Source: Rhodospirillaceae bacterium (GTDB taxonomy: Bacteria > Pseudomonadota > Alphaproteobacteria > GCA-2731375). From it: a stretch of DNA of 64,000 nucleotides. Position 1 is the first letter of the stretch. The number at the start of each line of letters is the position of its first letter. Location: the NCBI GenBank assembly GCA_018660265.1, contig JABJKS010000073.1, positions 33,777 through 97,776 of the forward strand, written 5' to 3'. The notes below the pieces were generated by a model, which worked only from the letters and a program-made list of their open reading frames with translations, did not search any database and had not been told where the DNA came from. A program made the position numbers and the translations under genes. Of this stretch, positions 52,978 through 61,962 are shown piece after piece.

Positions 52978-54198
52978 GTGATCGCGCTCACAATGGATTT
53001 TCACGGGCGCTCAATTAATGGTGATCGAATGGCTGATGCTCTGGGCGCATATATTACCCACGATACGGTGGCGTTGGAGGCAACGGGAGTAGGCTCTCTG
53101 TCGGGGTTAAGTTTCGCCACCAAGGATCTCTACGATATTGCAGGCCACGTTACCGGTGCCGGCAGCCCGGACTGGCTGGCCAGCCACGTTCCCGCAGAGC
53201 TGACCGCATCATCCGTCGCCAAGCTGTTGGCGGCAGGGGCCCATATGGTGGCAAAGGCGCAGACGGACGAAATGGCCTTTTCCATCACCGGCCAGAACGC
53301 CCACTACGGCACCCCGGTCAACGTCAATGCACCGGGGCGCATACCAGGCGGCTCTTCTTCCGGCTCCGCCGCGGCGGTAGCAGGTGGTTTGGTGGACTTT
53401 GCCCTGGGCTCTGATACCGGTGGCTCCGTGCGCATGCCGGCGGGTTTTTGCGGCATTCACGGCATTCGAACGACCCAGGATCGTATCCCCGTCGATGGCA
53501 TTCACCCTCTTGCTCCCTGTTTTGATACCGTCGGCTGGTTCACCCGCAACGGCGATATGATGCAAAAAGTGGGGCAAGTGTTGCTGCCTGACTATGATCT
53601 TGGTGCCGCACCAAAGACCTTGTATGTGGCCCGGGATTGTTTCGACCTGCTGCCTAACGATGCGGCAGCGGTTTTGGCCGCTGCCGTTGAACAGATCGCC
53701 GGGCAGTTTCCGGAACGCAGCGAAGTCTCCATCAGCCCGCATGGGCCCGACAAATGGATGCCCCATTTCCGAACTTTGCAGATGGCTGATATCTGGCGTA
53801 CCCACGGCGATTGGATTGAACAGACCAAGCCTGATTTCGGCCCGGGCGTTGTCGATCGGTTCGCTATGTCGGCGACCATAACCGATGCCATGGTGGCCGA
53901 AAGCTCAGTCGTGCGCGATCAGGTGCGCCAGCGCCTGGACGACTTATTGGGCGCCGACGGCATCCTTTGCCTGCCCACTGCGCCGGGCATCGCGCCCTTG
54001 TGTGAAACACCGGAAAGCGCCCTGGATGACTTCCGCTGGCGTAGCATGGGGCTGACCTGTGTGGCCGGGTTGTCGGGCTGTCCGCAAATAAATCTGCCAC
54101 TATCCAGTCTTGATGGCTGCCCGCTGGGATTGGGCCTTATTGCGGGTCGGGGGCGGGATGAGGCGTTGTTGCGGTTGGCGGCCATGATTGCGCCATGA
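52978..54198 (+). CDS. Amidase signature family enzyme
   Basis: A 406-aa amidase with Lys49 in SFATKDLYDIAG, cis-Ser126 in GGSSSGSAA and nucleophile Ser150 in GSDTGGSVRMPA, 24 residues apart as usual. It resembles AtzF/allophanate-hydrolase-like and glutamyl-amidase-type proteins of about 400 aa. The GTG start at 52978 is uncertain; ATG 52993 and ATG 53029 are alternatives. It ends in an ATGA overlap with the regB-like gene, an unusual partner for that regulator. Confidence 0.88.
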   Translation: MIALTMDFHGRSINGDRMADALGAYITHDTVALEATGVGSLSGLSFATKDLYDIAGHVTGAGSPDWLASHVPAELTASSVAKLLAAGAHMVAKAQTDEMAFSITGQNAHYGTPVNVNAPGRIPGGSSSGSAAAVAGGLVDFALGSDTGGSVRMPAGFCGIHGIRTTQDRIPVDGIHPLAPCFDTVGWFTRNGDMMQKVGQVLLPDYDLGAAPKTLYVARDCFDLLPNDAAAVLAAAVEQIAGQFPERSEVSISPHGPDKWMPHFRTLQMADIWRTHGDWIEQTKPDFGPGVVDRFAMSATITDAMVAESSVVRDQVRQRLDDLLGADGILCLPTAPGIAPLCETPESALDDFRWRSMGLTCVAGLSGCPQINLPLSSLDGCPLGLGLIAGRGRDEALLRLAAMIAP

Positions 54199-55589
54199 TC
54201 GTGCACAATCGCAACGACCCGGCTTCTGCTGTTGAGGAAGCGCATCCGGCCATGGGCCGGGTCAGGGTGCGGACGCTATTGACGATTAGATGGCTGGCCA
54301 TCGTCGGGCAATTGACGGCCCTGTTGGTGGTGGACGAGATTCTGCAGTTCGACTTGGCCATGATCCCAGCCATGGTGACCATCGGCATCTCCGTCGCCAT
54401 CAATTTGTGGATATTGACGCGCTATAGTTCCAACGAATGGCATAACGATAGGGGCGCGGCCGCCTACCTGGCTTTTGACATCGTCCAATTGGCGGTGATG
54501 TTGTATCTGACCGGCGGGTTGGATAATCCTTTCGCATTGCTGTTTCTGGTTCCCGTGACCATATCGGCCACTATTCTTAGTCTTCGCAGTGCCTTGTATC
54601 TGGGTGTTCTGGCCGTGTTTTGTGTCAGCTTTCTTGCTGTCTACCATGTGCCCTTGCCATGGCCCGCGCCGGGATTCGAGCTGCCGCGGATTTATGCTGC
54701 GGCGATTTGGATTTCGTTGGTCCTGGGCACCGTCTTTTTGATGTTTTATGCCTGGCGCGTGGCCGAGGAAACCCGGCGCATGTCAGATGCCCTGGCGGCG
54801 ACACAGACGTATCTGTCCCAGGAACGGGAATTATCCGCCCTGGGCAGTTTGGCCGCCGCCGCCGCGCACGAGCTGGGTACTCCCCTGGGCACCATCACCT
54901 TGGTTGTTAAGGAACTGCTGCACGGACAGCCCGAGGGTGGAGAGGTTCACGCGGACCTGGAACTGCTGAATGGTGAGGTTGCCCGTTGCCGCACCATTCT
55001 GGCCAGCCTGGCCCGGAACCCTTCAGCTGGCGTCGATCCAGCAGTATCTCAATTGAGATTTGATGCCCTGATCAATGACATCAGTGGAGGCTATGGTGAC
55101 GATGAGACAGTGGTTGCCGTGCACGCTCATGTAACGACGCCCGCGCCTTTGATCAGGCGCAGCCCGGAATTGTTGCAGGGGCTGGGTAACCTGATCGAAA
55201 ATGCAACGGAGTTTGCCCGGTCCCAGGTTGATTTGGAATACACCTGGGATGATGACCAGGTAGAGCTGACCATCAGCGATGACGGCCCGGGTTTTGCCGC
55301 TAATATCATCGGCCTGTTGGGGGATCCGTATATTTCCACCCGCCCGGACAGCGGACGCATGGGCTTGGGTGTATTTATCTCCAAAACCTTGTTGGAACGG
55401 ACCGGCGCAGCTCTACATTTCTTTAATCAGGGGCGCGGCCTCGGCGCAACTGTTGTCATTCGCTGGCCAAGGCACATAATAGACCTCACAATGGCCGAAG
55501 ATGGGTCCGCTGAAGGGGATGCGGTGTCTAATCCGTTGGGTCACGAATTACAAAACCTGCGATCATGGGAGCATTCAAATGAGCGGTGA
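54195..55589 (+). CDS. regB: Redox sensor histidine kinase RegB/PrrB/ActS
   Basis: A 464-aa membrane kinase with six N-terminal helices (about 25-190). The quinone-sensing motif GGLDNPF is at 107-113, the H-box AAAAHELGTPLGTITLV carries His225, and Cys265 in VARCRTIL lies 40 residues after it. These are the same positions as the phosphorylated His and redox Cys of Rhodobacter RegB. The ATP domain has ENATEFA, DDGPGFA and GRMGLGVFISK. RegB reports the ubiquinone redox state and controls respiration and CO2/N2 fixation genes via RegA, whose start overlaps its stop. Confidence 0.93.
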   Translation: MIVHNRNDPASAVEEAHPAMGRVRVRTLLTIRWLAIVGQLTALLVVDEILQFDLAMIPAMVTIGISVAINLWILTRYSSNEWHNDRGAAAYLAFDIVQLAVMLYLTGGLDNPFALLFLVPVTISATILSLRSALYLGVLAVFCVSFLAVYHVPLPWPAPGFELPRIYAAAIWISLVLGTVFLMFYAWRVAEETRRMSDALAATQTYLSQERELSALGSLAAAAAHELGTPLGTITLVVKELLHGQPEGGEVHADLELLNGEVARCRTILASLARNPSAGVDPAVSQLRFDALINDISGGYGDDETVVAVHAHVTTPAPLIRRSPELLQGLGNLIENATEFARSQVDLEYTWDDDQVELTISDDGPGFAANIIGLLGDPYISTRPDSGRMGLGVFISKTLLERTGAALHFFNQGRGLGATVVIRWPRHIIDLTMAEDGSAEGDAVSNPLGHELQNLRSWEHSNER

Positions 55590-56145
55590 TGAGGCCAATA
55601 GCGATACCGGAGCAGGCGCGGGGAGATCATTGCTTTTGGTTGACGATGATCAGGTTTGGCTGCAACGCCTGGCGGTGGCCATGGAACGACGCGGCTTTGC
55701 TGTGACGACGGCCGGTTCCGTGAAGGACGCTATCGACGTGGCGAAAAGGGAGACCCCGGATTACGCGGTAATTGACCTGCGGCTGGATGACGGCAGCGGA
55801 TTGGATGTGGTTGGTGTTTTGCGGGACGTGCGCCCGGACGGTCGCATTATTATGCTGACCGGCTATGGCAACATCGCAACGGCGGTGGCCGCCGTGAAAT
55901 TGGGCGCGGTCGACTATCTGTCGAAACCGGCGGATGCCGATGCGATTGAGGCTGCGTTGCTGGCGGAAAAGGGCGATGTCCCGGCCCCTCCCGAACGGCC
56001 CATGTCGGCTGACCGGGTGCGTTGGGAACATATTCAACGGGTTTACGAGATGTGCAATCGCAACGTCTCGGAGACGGCCCGACAGCTGAACATGCATCGC
56101 CGTACTCTGCAACGTATTCTGGCTAAACGGTCGCCCAAGGAATAG
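55579..56145 (+). CDS. regA: Response regulator RegA/PrrA/ActR
   Basis: A 188-aa regulator. The receiver domain has LLVDDD and phospho-acceptor Asp66 in VIDLRLDDGSGL, with Lys in VDYLSKPAD. After a proline-rich linker (PAPPERP, near 137) a Fis-type helix-turn-helix ends the protein with NVSETARQLNMHRRTLQRILAKR, nearly invariant in RegA homologues. GGAG precedes the ATG, which lies 11 bases inside regB. Classic neighbours such as senC and hvrA are not here. Confidence 0.94.
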   Translation: MSGDEANSDTGAGAGRSLLLVDDDQVWLQRLAVAMERRGFAVTTAGSVKDAIDVAKRETPDYAVIDLRLDDGSGLDVVGVLRDVRPDGRIIMLTGYGNIATAVAAVKLGAVDYLSKPADADAIEAALLAEKGDVPAPPERPMSADRVRWEHIQRVYEMCNRNVSETARQLNMHRRTLQRILAKRSPKE

Positions 56146-56158
56146 GAAGTTTCTCTGT

Positions 56159-57379
56159 ATGCCTGCCCTGGATGGTATCAACGTTGTGGAGATTGGTGAA
56201 GGCGTCGCCCTGGGATATTGCGGGGCATTGTTGGCGGCTTGTGGTGCTGATGTCATCAAGATTGAGACGCCGGGCCAGGGTGATGCGGTGCGCCGCCTGC
56301 CGCCCTTTGCCCCCGATGTTCCCGCCCCCGAAGCCAGCGGTTTGCACGCCTTCCTCAGCGCCGGAAAATCCAGCGTCGCCATTAACCTGGATAGCCCGGA
56401 CGGGGCCGCCCTGGTCCAGCGCCTGGCGGGAAAGGCGGATATTGTTCTGGATGCCATGCGGCCGGGCGGCAGTGCGGACGTCGGCCTAGGCTATGAAGAT
56501 TTGAAGGCGGTGGCACCGGATTTGATCATGGTGGCGTTGAGCTGGTTTGGCGCTGACGGCGGGCGGCGGGATTGGCTGGGCAGTGACGGTGTTGCCCAGG
56601 CCCTGGCCGGTTTCATCTACCCCATCGGGCAAAAACACGGACCGCCGATCATACCGGGTGGCTATTTCGCGCAGATCACAACTGGGCTGACTGCCTTTAT
56701 CGCGACCATGACCGCCCTGATCGGCAACCAGGCCGGAGATAATGGGACGTTAATAGATCTGTCCATTCAAGAGGCGCAGACAACCTATACGGAAACCGCC
56801 GGCGTTCGCCTGGCCTATGGCGGCCCGCAGTCCGTGCGCAAGGGGATCAATAAATTTACACCCACGTACCCGCAAACTATTTATCCGGCTTCCGATGGTT
56901 GGATCGGCGTAACCGTATTGACGCCCCAGCAGTGGCGCACCTGTTGTGAATTGATCGGCGCGCCGGAATTGATCGACGATCCGCGCTTTCTGACCGCGCA
57001 AACCCGCAGTGACCTGGCGGATGAACTGGACGAGATTTTGATACCCCTGTTCGCCAAACGCCCGGCCCTGGAATGGTTTCACGAGGCCCAGACCCGCCGT
57101 GTCCCCTTGGCCCTGGTGCCGACCATGGCGGATTTGCAGGACCTGGACCATTTTCAGGCACGAGAGGTCCTGGCCCCCTATCAACATCCCGACCTCGGTG
57201 AGTTTACCGCCGCCGCCATACCATGGAAGCTGGCCGCGACACCGCTGCACCATGGCGGCATCGCACCCCGGCTGGGTCAGCACAGCCACGATGTTTTGCA
57301 GGCATTGGGCTTGGATGATGCTGGCATAGGCACACTCGCCGCCCAGGGCGTTGTAGGTTTGGGCGGGGCCGTGTCATGA
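56159..57379 (+). CDS. CaiB/BaiF family CoA-transferase subunit, catalytic Asp replaced
   Basis: A 406-aa class III CoA-transferase fold protein with VVEIGEGVALGYCGALLAACGADVIKIE at the start and the LSIQEA segment. The position of the catalytic Asp (Asp169 in formyl-CoA transferase, in a D-x-x-x-G context before the GLTAF helix) is Gln172 here (AQITTG). A second family member follows with ATGA overlap and keeps its Asp. The pair may be a heteromer in which this chain is structural. It begins 13 bases after regA. Confidence 0.88.
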   Translation: MPALDGINVVEIGEGVALGYCGALLAACGADVIKIETPGQGDAVRRLPPFAPDVPAPEASGLHAFLSAGKSSVAINLDSPDGAALVQRLAGKADIVLDAMRPGGSADVGLGYEDLKAVAPDLIMVALSWFGADGGRRDWLGSDGVAQALAGFIYPIGQKHGPPIIPGGYFAQITTGLTAFIATMTALIGNQAGDNGTLIDLSIQEAQTTYTETAGVRLAYGGPQSVRKGINKFTPTYPQTIYPASDGWIGVTVLTPQQWRTCCELIGAPELIDDPRFLTAQTRSDLADELDEILIPLFAKRPALEWFHEAQTRRVPLALVPTMADLQDLDHFQAREVLAPYQHPDLGEFTAAAIPWKLAATPLHHGGIAPRLGQHSHDVLQALGLDDAGIGTLAAQGVVGLGGAVS

Positions 57380-58620
57380 GCCAAAAATTACCCCTGCGCG
57401 ATATCCGCATTGTTGATCTGACCATGGGTTGGTCGGGGCCCCTGGCGACGCGCCATATGTGCGATATGGGGGCGGAGGTGATCAAGATCGAATCCTGTAC
57501 GCATATGGACTGGTGGCGCGGTTGGGGGCATTCGGCTGCGGCGCTGGCCGATCTGGAACACGAAAAAGCCGCCGCCTTCAATCAGATCAACCGCAACAAA
57601 AAGGGCGTGGCCATCGATCTGACCAAGCCGGATGGACGGGCCCTGGCCCTGCGGCTGGTGGCATGCGCCGATGCGGTGATCGAAAACCAGGCCACGGGCG
57701 TGATGGCAAAATTGGGTCTGTCCTATGATGAACTTTGCGCGGTGAACCCGTCTATCGTCATGCTGTCCCTGCCGGCCTTTGGTGCGGTAGGTCCCTGGGC
57801 GGGCTATCGCGGTTATGGCTCTACCGTGGAACATGGTGCGGGCTTGCCGCATCTGACGGGTGGCGAAGACGACCCGCCCATTCAAACTCATGCCGCCCTT
57901 GGCGATGCGTGTGGCGGTTTGAATGCGGTTGCGGCATTGCTGGTTGCCCTGTTTCACCGCAAGCGCACGGGCGAAGGACAGTATGTTGAGATCAGCCAAG
58001 TGGAGTGCATGTTGCAACAAGGTGTCCATGGCACCATCGCGCAAAGCCTGACGGGCGCGCCGCCGCAACGTACCGGCAATCGTCATCCGGTATTTGTCCC
58101 GCATGGCTGTTTTGCCTGTGAGGTGCCTGATACCTGGCTGGTGGTTGCGGTGACTGATGATGGCCAATGGCAGAAACTATGCACAGCCATAGGCCGGGAC
58201 GATCTGGCTGTTCAGGCGGACCTGCGGACGGCGGCTGGACGCCGGGCACGGGAAGATGAAATAGAAGCCGCGATAGCCGCCTGGATGGAAACCCAAGATG
58301 CCGAAGCTGCGATGGAGGCCCTGCAAAACGCCGGCGTCCCCGCCGGTGTGGCCCGGCGACCAAGCGATTTGTTGGAAGACCCCCACTATATAGAGCGTGG
58401 GTTCTGGCAGGATATCGACCGGGACGTGGTTGGGCCAAAACCGCACCCCCTCACACCATGGCGTTTCGATGGTGACCGGGGCCCCTTGCGCATGCCTGCA
58501 CCATTGCTGGGGGAATATAACCGCGCCGTCTTTTGCGGCATCCTGGGCATGGACAAGGACGAATTCGCCGCCCTGGAGGCCGCCGATGTGATCGGCGATC
58601 AGCCCATGGTGATGGATTAG
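57376..58620 (+). CDS. CaiB/BaiF family CoA-transferase
   Basis: A 414-aa class III CoA-transferase. The catalytic Asp177 is in ALGDACGGLNAV, matching the ALGDSNTG context of formyl-CoA transferase, and RTGEGQYVEISQVE follows. Such enzymes move CoA between carboxylic acids through Asp-acyl and Asp-CoA intermediates. Substrates are unknown; the neighbouring MaoC hydratases (61963-62891) fit with a short organic acid pathway. It overlaps the facing SDR gene by 4 bases at the 3' ends. Confidence 0.9.
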   Translation: MSQKLPLRDIRIVDLTMGWSGPLATRHMCDMGAEVIKIESCTHMDWWRGWGHSAAALADLEHEKAAAFNQINRNKKGVAIDLTKPDGRALALRLVACADAVIENQATGVMAKLGLSYDELCAVNPSIVMLSLPAFGAVGPWAGYRGYGSTVEHGAGLPHLTGGEDDPPIQTHAALGDACGGLNAVAALLVALFHRKRTGEGQYVEISQVECMLQQGVHGTIAQSLTGAPPQRTGNRHPVFVPHGCFACEVPDTWLVVAVTDDGQWQKLCTAIGRDDLAVQADLRTAAGRRAREDEIEAAIAAWMETQDAEAAMEALQNAGVPAGVARRPSDLLEDPHYIERGFWQDIDRDVVGPKPHPLTPWRFDGDRGPLRMPAPLLGEYNRAVFCGILGMDKDEFAALEAADVIGDQPMVMD

Positions 58621-59366
58621 CGGGCCAGATAGCCGCCATCGACTGGAACTTCAATACCCGTGATATAAGAAGCTTCGTCAGAGGCCAGGAACAGATTCGC
58701 ATAGGCGACTTCTTCCACCCGGCCTTCGCGCCCAGCGGGAATGGCCGAGATCATTTTGCGCCGTACGTCCGGGTCCGCACTCATCATCGAGGTGCGCATG
58801 GCGGGCATGACCCCTGGATGCACGGAATTGACCCGAATGCCGTCACCGGCAAATTGTACGGCGGCGGCCTTGGTCGCCAGGCGCACCGCGCCTTTCGAGG
58901 CGTTATAGCCCATATGAACAAAATTCTGCCCGACAAAGCCGGAGATGGAGGAGATGTTGACGATGGAGCCGCCACCTTGTTTTTGCATGCCGGGGATAAC
59001 GGCCCGCATGCCAAGGAAGACACTTTTTGCGTTGATGTTCATCTGCTCATCCCAGGTGTCCGTATTCAATAGATCCGGGTGACTGCCGCTGACCCCGGCA
59101 TTGTTGATAAGGATATCAACCTGACCGTAAGCAGCGATGGTATCGGCGACGGCCTGGCTCCATTCCCCCTCGTTTGATACATCGAGTTTCTGGAACCGCG
59201 CCGCGCCCCCGGATGCCTCAATAGCCGTGACAACCGCCGCACCTTCCGCTGCCAATAAATCGGCCACGACGACCTTGGCACCCTCGTTGGCGAACAGGGT
59301 CGCGGTTGCGGCTCCCATGCCTGATGCGGCACCGGTAACGATGGCAATTTTGTCTTTCAATCGCAT
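58617..59366 (-). CDS. Short-chain dehydrogenase/reductase
   Basis: A 249-aa classical SDR. Cofactor motif TGAASGMG is at 12-19, NNAGVSG follows near 88, catalytic Ser in NISSISGF and the YxxxK motif in YNASKGAVR are all canonical, and the ending GIEVPVDGGY is typical. An acidic residue after beta-2 (VVADL) fits NAD(H). It lies 3 bases after ptsH on the same strand, with GAGGA inside the ptsH end as ribosome site, and is therefore co-transcribed with the PTS genes. Substrate unknown. Confidence 0.92.
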   Translation of the reverse strand: MRLKDKIAIVTGAASGMGAATATLFANEGAKVVVADLLAAEGAAVVTAIEASGGAARFQKLDVSNEGEWSQAVADTIAAYGQVDILINNAGVSGSHPDLLNTDTWDEQMNINAKSVFLGMRAVIPGMQKQGGGSIVNISSISGFVGQNFVHMGYNASKGAVRLATKAAAVQFAGDGIRVNSVHPGVMPAMRTSMMSADPDVRRKMISAIPAGREGRVEEVAYANLFLASDEASYITGIEVPVDGGYLAR

Positions 59367-59369
59367 TTT

Positions 59370-59648
59370 TCAATCCTCGTCAAATTTGGCTTCGGTTAAG
59401 GCGGCCAGGGCGGTGATGGCTTCCACGGCGTCTGCGCCGATGGCGCGGACATCTATCTCCGTGCCCGGTGCGGCGGCCAACATCATTAGGCCCATGATGG
59501 AGCGGCCGGGCACCTCAACACCTTGGCGGGTTACATAAATTTCAGCTTCGAAACGTTCCGCACAATTGACAAATTTGGCGGCGGCGCGGGCGTGCAGGCC
59601 GCGCCGGTTGATAATGGGAAGGGTACGCTGAAAGGTGTCGTTGCTCAC
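59370..59648 (-). CDS. ptsH: HPr-type phosphocarrier protein (PTS-Ntr)
   Basis: A 92-aa HPr/NPr. Phospho-acceptor His19 is in RRGLHARAAAKF and the regulatory Ser50 in VPGRSIMGLMML, matching His15 and Ser46 of other HPrs. It receives phosphate from enzyme I (not in the window) and passes it to EIIA proteins; Ser50 would be modified by HprK, encoded in the same unit. The ATG overlaps the EIIA-Man stop (ATGA). Confidence 0.95.
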   Translation of the reverse strand: MSNDTFQRTLPIINRRGLHARAAAKFVNCAERFEAEIYVTRQGVEVPGRSIMGLMMLAAAPGTEIDVRAIGADAVEAITALAALTEAKFDED

Positions 59649-60049
59649 TTATCACCCTGCAACAGAATTGACGCCACATTGATATACTTGCGCCCGGACT
59701 CCTGCGCCTGGGCCACGGCCTCTGCAAGGTTATCATCTTTGCGGACTTTCACCAGCTTGATCAACATGGGCAGGTTCATGCCGGCAATGACCTCGACATT
59801 GGCGCGGTCCAGCAGGGATATAGCCAGATTGGACGGCGTGCCCCCGAACATATCGGTCAGCAGGATCACCCCATTGCCTGTATCGACTTCTTCCACCGCC
59901 TGGACGATCTCCTTGCGGCGCTGTTCCATGTCGTCATCCGGGCCAATACTAATGGCGCGAATAGCTTCCTGGGGGCCGACCACATGTTCCGTCGCGGCGA
60001 TGAATTCATCCGCCAGGCGACCATGGGTGACCAAAACCATACCTATCAT
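59645..60049 (-). CDS. PTS EIIA component, mannose family
   Basis: A 134-aa EIIA-Man-type protein with active-site His9 in MIGMVLVTHGRLADEF and the LLTDMFGGTPSNLA motif. In alphaproteobacteria without EIIB/EIIC partners it serves regulation, not sugar transport. It sits between rapZ and ptsH in the typical order. No permease components are present in the window. Confidence 0.94.
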   Translation of the reverse strand: MIGMVLVTHGRLADEFIAATEHVVGPQEAIRAISIGPDDDMEQRRKEIVQAVEEVDTGNGVILLTDMFGGTPSNLAISLLDRANVEVIAGMNLPMLIKLVKVRKDDNLAEAVAQAQESGRKYINVASILLQGDK

Positions 60050-60097
60050 TTTTCGTTCATCAATCTAAGTTTCTAAGCATCTGTTTATGGACCTGCA

Positions 60098-61027
60098 TTA
60101 CCTTTTATCTACATCACGGTGGCGCACCTGCACATCATGTCCGGCGGCCCCCAAACGCTTTGTCAATTGTTCAGCTGTATAGACAGAGCGGTGACGCCCA
60201 CCTGTACAACCAATTGCTACCGTCAAATAGCTTTTTCCCTCGCGTTGATAAAGCGGCAAAAGAGTTTCCAGCATATTACTTAAGGATGCCAGAAACGGCT
60301 CGCAAGCGGGATCGTTGGCGATATAGGCACCCACCTCCCCGTCGCGTCCGGTCAAGGGGCGCAATTCGTCCACGTAGTGGGGATTGGCAAGAAAGCGTAC
60401 ATCAAAGACCAGGTCGGCTTCCCGCGGCAAACCCTGTCGATAGGAGAACGACAACACCGAGACAGCCAGGCCCGGATCTCCCCGGGGCCGAAACTGCCCG
60501 GCCAGCAAGGCGCGCAGTTCACCCACATTTAAGTTGGAGGTGTCGATTAATAGATCCGCACGTTCCTTTATGGGAGCCAGCAACTGCCGCTCCCGTATGA
60601 TGCCATCCATCGCCTGGCGGTCCTCGGCCAAAGGGTGACGCCGCCTGGTTTCGGTGAAGCGGCGGGCTAGAATTTCGTTGTCGCAATCCAGGAAAACCAC
60701 CCGCAGATCAATGTCGTCACGGGCCTGTAGGGGGGCGGTAGCCTGATCAAAGGCCTGGGCCGAAAAATCTTTCTGGCGAAAATCAACGGCAATGGCGATG
60801 GCATGGCTGTCGCCGCCACCTGGTTGCGTAAGGGGATGCAGCAGACGGCTGATCAGGGACAGGGGCAGATTGTCAATAGCTTCATAGCCCACATCCTCCA
60901 GTGCCTTTAGGGACGACGTTCGCCCGGCACCCGACAGCCCGGTAATCAGCAACAGGCGAACAGTAGGTTGCGGGTCTGAATTTGCATCCCGCTTCGCCGT
61001 TTTCTCCATCGCCTCAGTCGCCGTCAT
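60098..61027 (-). CDS. rapZ: RNase adapter / nucleotide-binding protein RapZ (YvcJ family)
   Basis: A 309-aa P-loop protein. The Walker A reads GLSGAGRTSS (Arg replacing Lys, common in alphaproteobacteria), then LEDVGYEAIDNLP, and the C-terminal domain has GCTGGRHRSVY. In enterobacteria RapZ guides RNase E to a small RNA; the role in alphaproteobacteria is not settled. Its ATG overlaps the hprK stop (ATGA). Confidence 0.95.
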   Translation of the reverse strand: MTATEAMEKTAKRDANSDPQPTVRLLLITGLSGAGRTSSLKALEDVGYEAIDNLPLSLISRLLHPLTQPGGGDSHAIAIAVDFRQKDFSAQAFDQATAPLQARDDIDLRVVFLDCDNEILARRFTETRRRHPLAEDRQAMDGIIRERQLLAPIKERADLLIDTSNLNVGELRALLAGQFRPRGDPGLAVSVLSFSYRQGLPREADLVFDVRFLANPHYVDELRPLTGRDGEVGAYIANDPACEPFLASLSNMLETLLPLYQREGKSYLTVAIGCTGGRHRSVYTAEQLTKRLGAAGHDVQVRHRDVDKR

Positions 61028-61458
61028 GAGCGCAATATATCCTCATCCAGAGATCGCACTAACAAAGCAATCTTATCCGGTGCCGATGCCTCGAATGGTG
61101 CACATGGGTAGAGAGGCAGGTCAACACCATCAAGGGCATAGAATGTCTTTTCGGGCATCCGTGACACCGGAAGGCTAAGGTCCAAAACCAGGCCTAGGCG
61201 AGCCTCCATTTCGCTTTCAACCGTAACCAGGCCGACACCCCGCACTTCCATCATCCCGGCAATCTGCGCCGGGGCAGTGGCCCATAATTCATCACCCCGC
61301 CGGCTCACCTCCACCTGGTCATCGGCCACCAACCTGGCCGCCAAATCCGCCCGGCCCAGCAGACGCAAAGCCAGATCGGATTTGCCGGAGCCCGACGGCC
61401 CCCGCAGTAATATGGCCCACGGGCCAATAGCGACGCAGGTAGCATGCAGCAGGCTCAT
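61024..61458 (-). CDS. hprK: Short HPr kinase/phosphorylase
   Basis: A 144-aa HprK consisting of the catalytic domain only, as in other alphaproteobacteria. Walker A GPSGSGKS is at 20-27, ADDQVEV carries the acidic pair, and the MEVRGVGL signature motif is at about 77-84. It modifies the Ser of HPr. It lies 3 bases after the EthD gene. Its usual upstream neighbours in the group, the ChvG-ChvI two-component genes, are missing. Confidence 0.94.
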   Translation of the reverse strand: MSLLHATCVAIGPWAILLRGPSGSGKSDLALRLLGRADLAARLVADDQVEVSRRGDELWATAPAQIAGMMEVRGVGLVTVESEMEARLGLVLDLSLPVSRMPEKTFYALDGVDLPLYPCAPFEASAPDKIALLVRSLDEDILRS

Positions 61459-61461
61459 AAT

Positions 61462-61836
61462 CTAAACGCCATCAGCCTCGTATCCAGTTTCGGTCATAAA
61501 GATGGGGGAGTTTTCCAAGTCGATGAAGTTCAACTCGTCCCGATACATCTCCCGGCCCGCCGCACGGCCATCTTCGGTGCCCGTGGCGGCGACGAAATGC
61601 GCCAGATCATCCCACCATACCACCGCGACGCCATCGTAATCATCAGGGCCGCCCCGTGATTTGTTGATCTGTTCAGCCTCGGGCCCCGTGCTGGTATGCC
61701 ATTGCTGATATTTCCGGGCATCGAATGCCTGCATGTTGCCTTTCATCAGGGGCCCGTGATTTTCCCGCCAATAACGCTGAAATTCCTCCCGGCTTAAACC
61801 TTCTTTCCGGCGCAGACAAAAGACCAAGGTTAACAT
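61462..61836 (-). CDS. EthD domain protein
   Basis: A 124-aa dimeric alpha-beta barrel protein with the EthD pattern FCLRRKEGLSREEFQRYWRENHGPLM. EthD proteins accompany ether- or aromatic-degrading systems, but their chemistry is unclear. It is the apparent first gene of the hprK-rapZ-EIIA-ptsH-SDR unit. The 126-base gap to the divergent MaoC gene contains a hairpin repeat. Confidence 0.88.
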   Translation of the reverse strand: MLTLVFCLRRKEGLSREEFQRYWRENHGPLMKGNMQAFDARKYQQWHTSTGPEAEQINKSRGGPDDYDGVAVVWWDDLAHFVAATGTEDGRAAGREMYRDELNFIDLENSPIFMTETGYEADGV

Positions 61837-61892
61837 TATTCTCTCCCTTCCTATTACGGAATTTCATGTTATGAGTTTCCGCGACGGGACAC

Positions 61893-61934
61893 TAGAGCAA
61901 CCTGCGTTCATTGGAACACGGCAAAGTTGCTCTA
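61893..61934. repeat. 42-base hairpin repeat with TAGAGCA ends
   Basis: TAGAGCAAC (61893-61901) and GTTGCTCTA (61926-61934) form a perfect 9-bp outer stem; TGC and GTTC inside pair with GAAC and GCA around an ATTG loop. The terminal TAGAGCA matches the ends of the 126-base repeat copies. It lies 28 bases before the first MaoC start, inside the divergent promoter region. I regard it as a small member of the same repeat family; the alternative is a protein-binding palindrome. Confidence 0.7.
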
Positions 61935-61962
61935 TCCTTTTGATCGGGTGTTGGGGTTTTCT

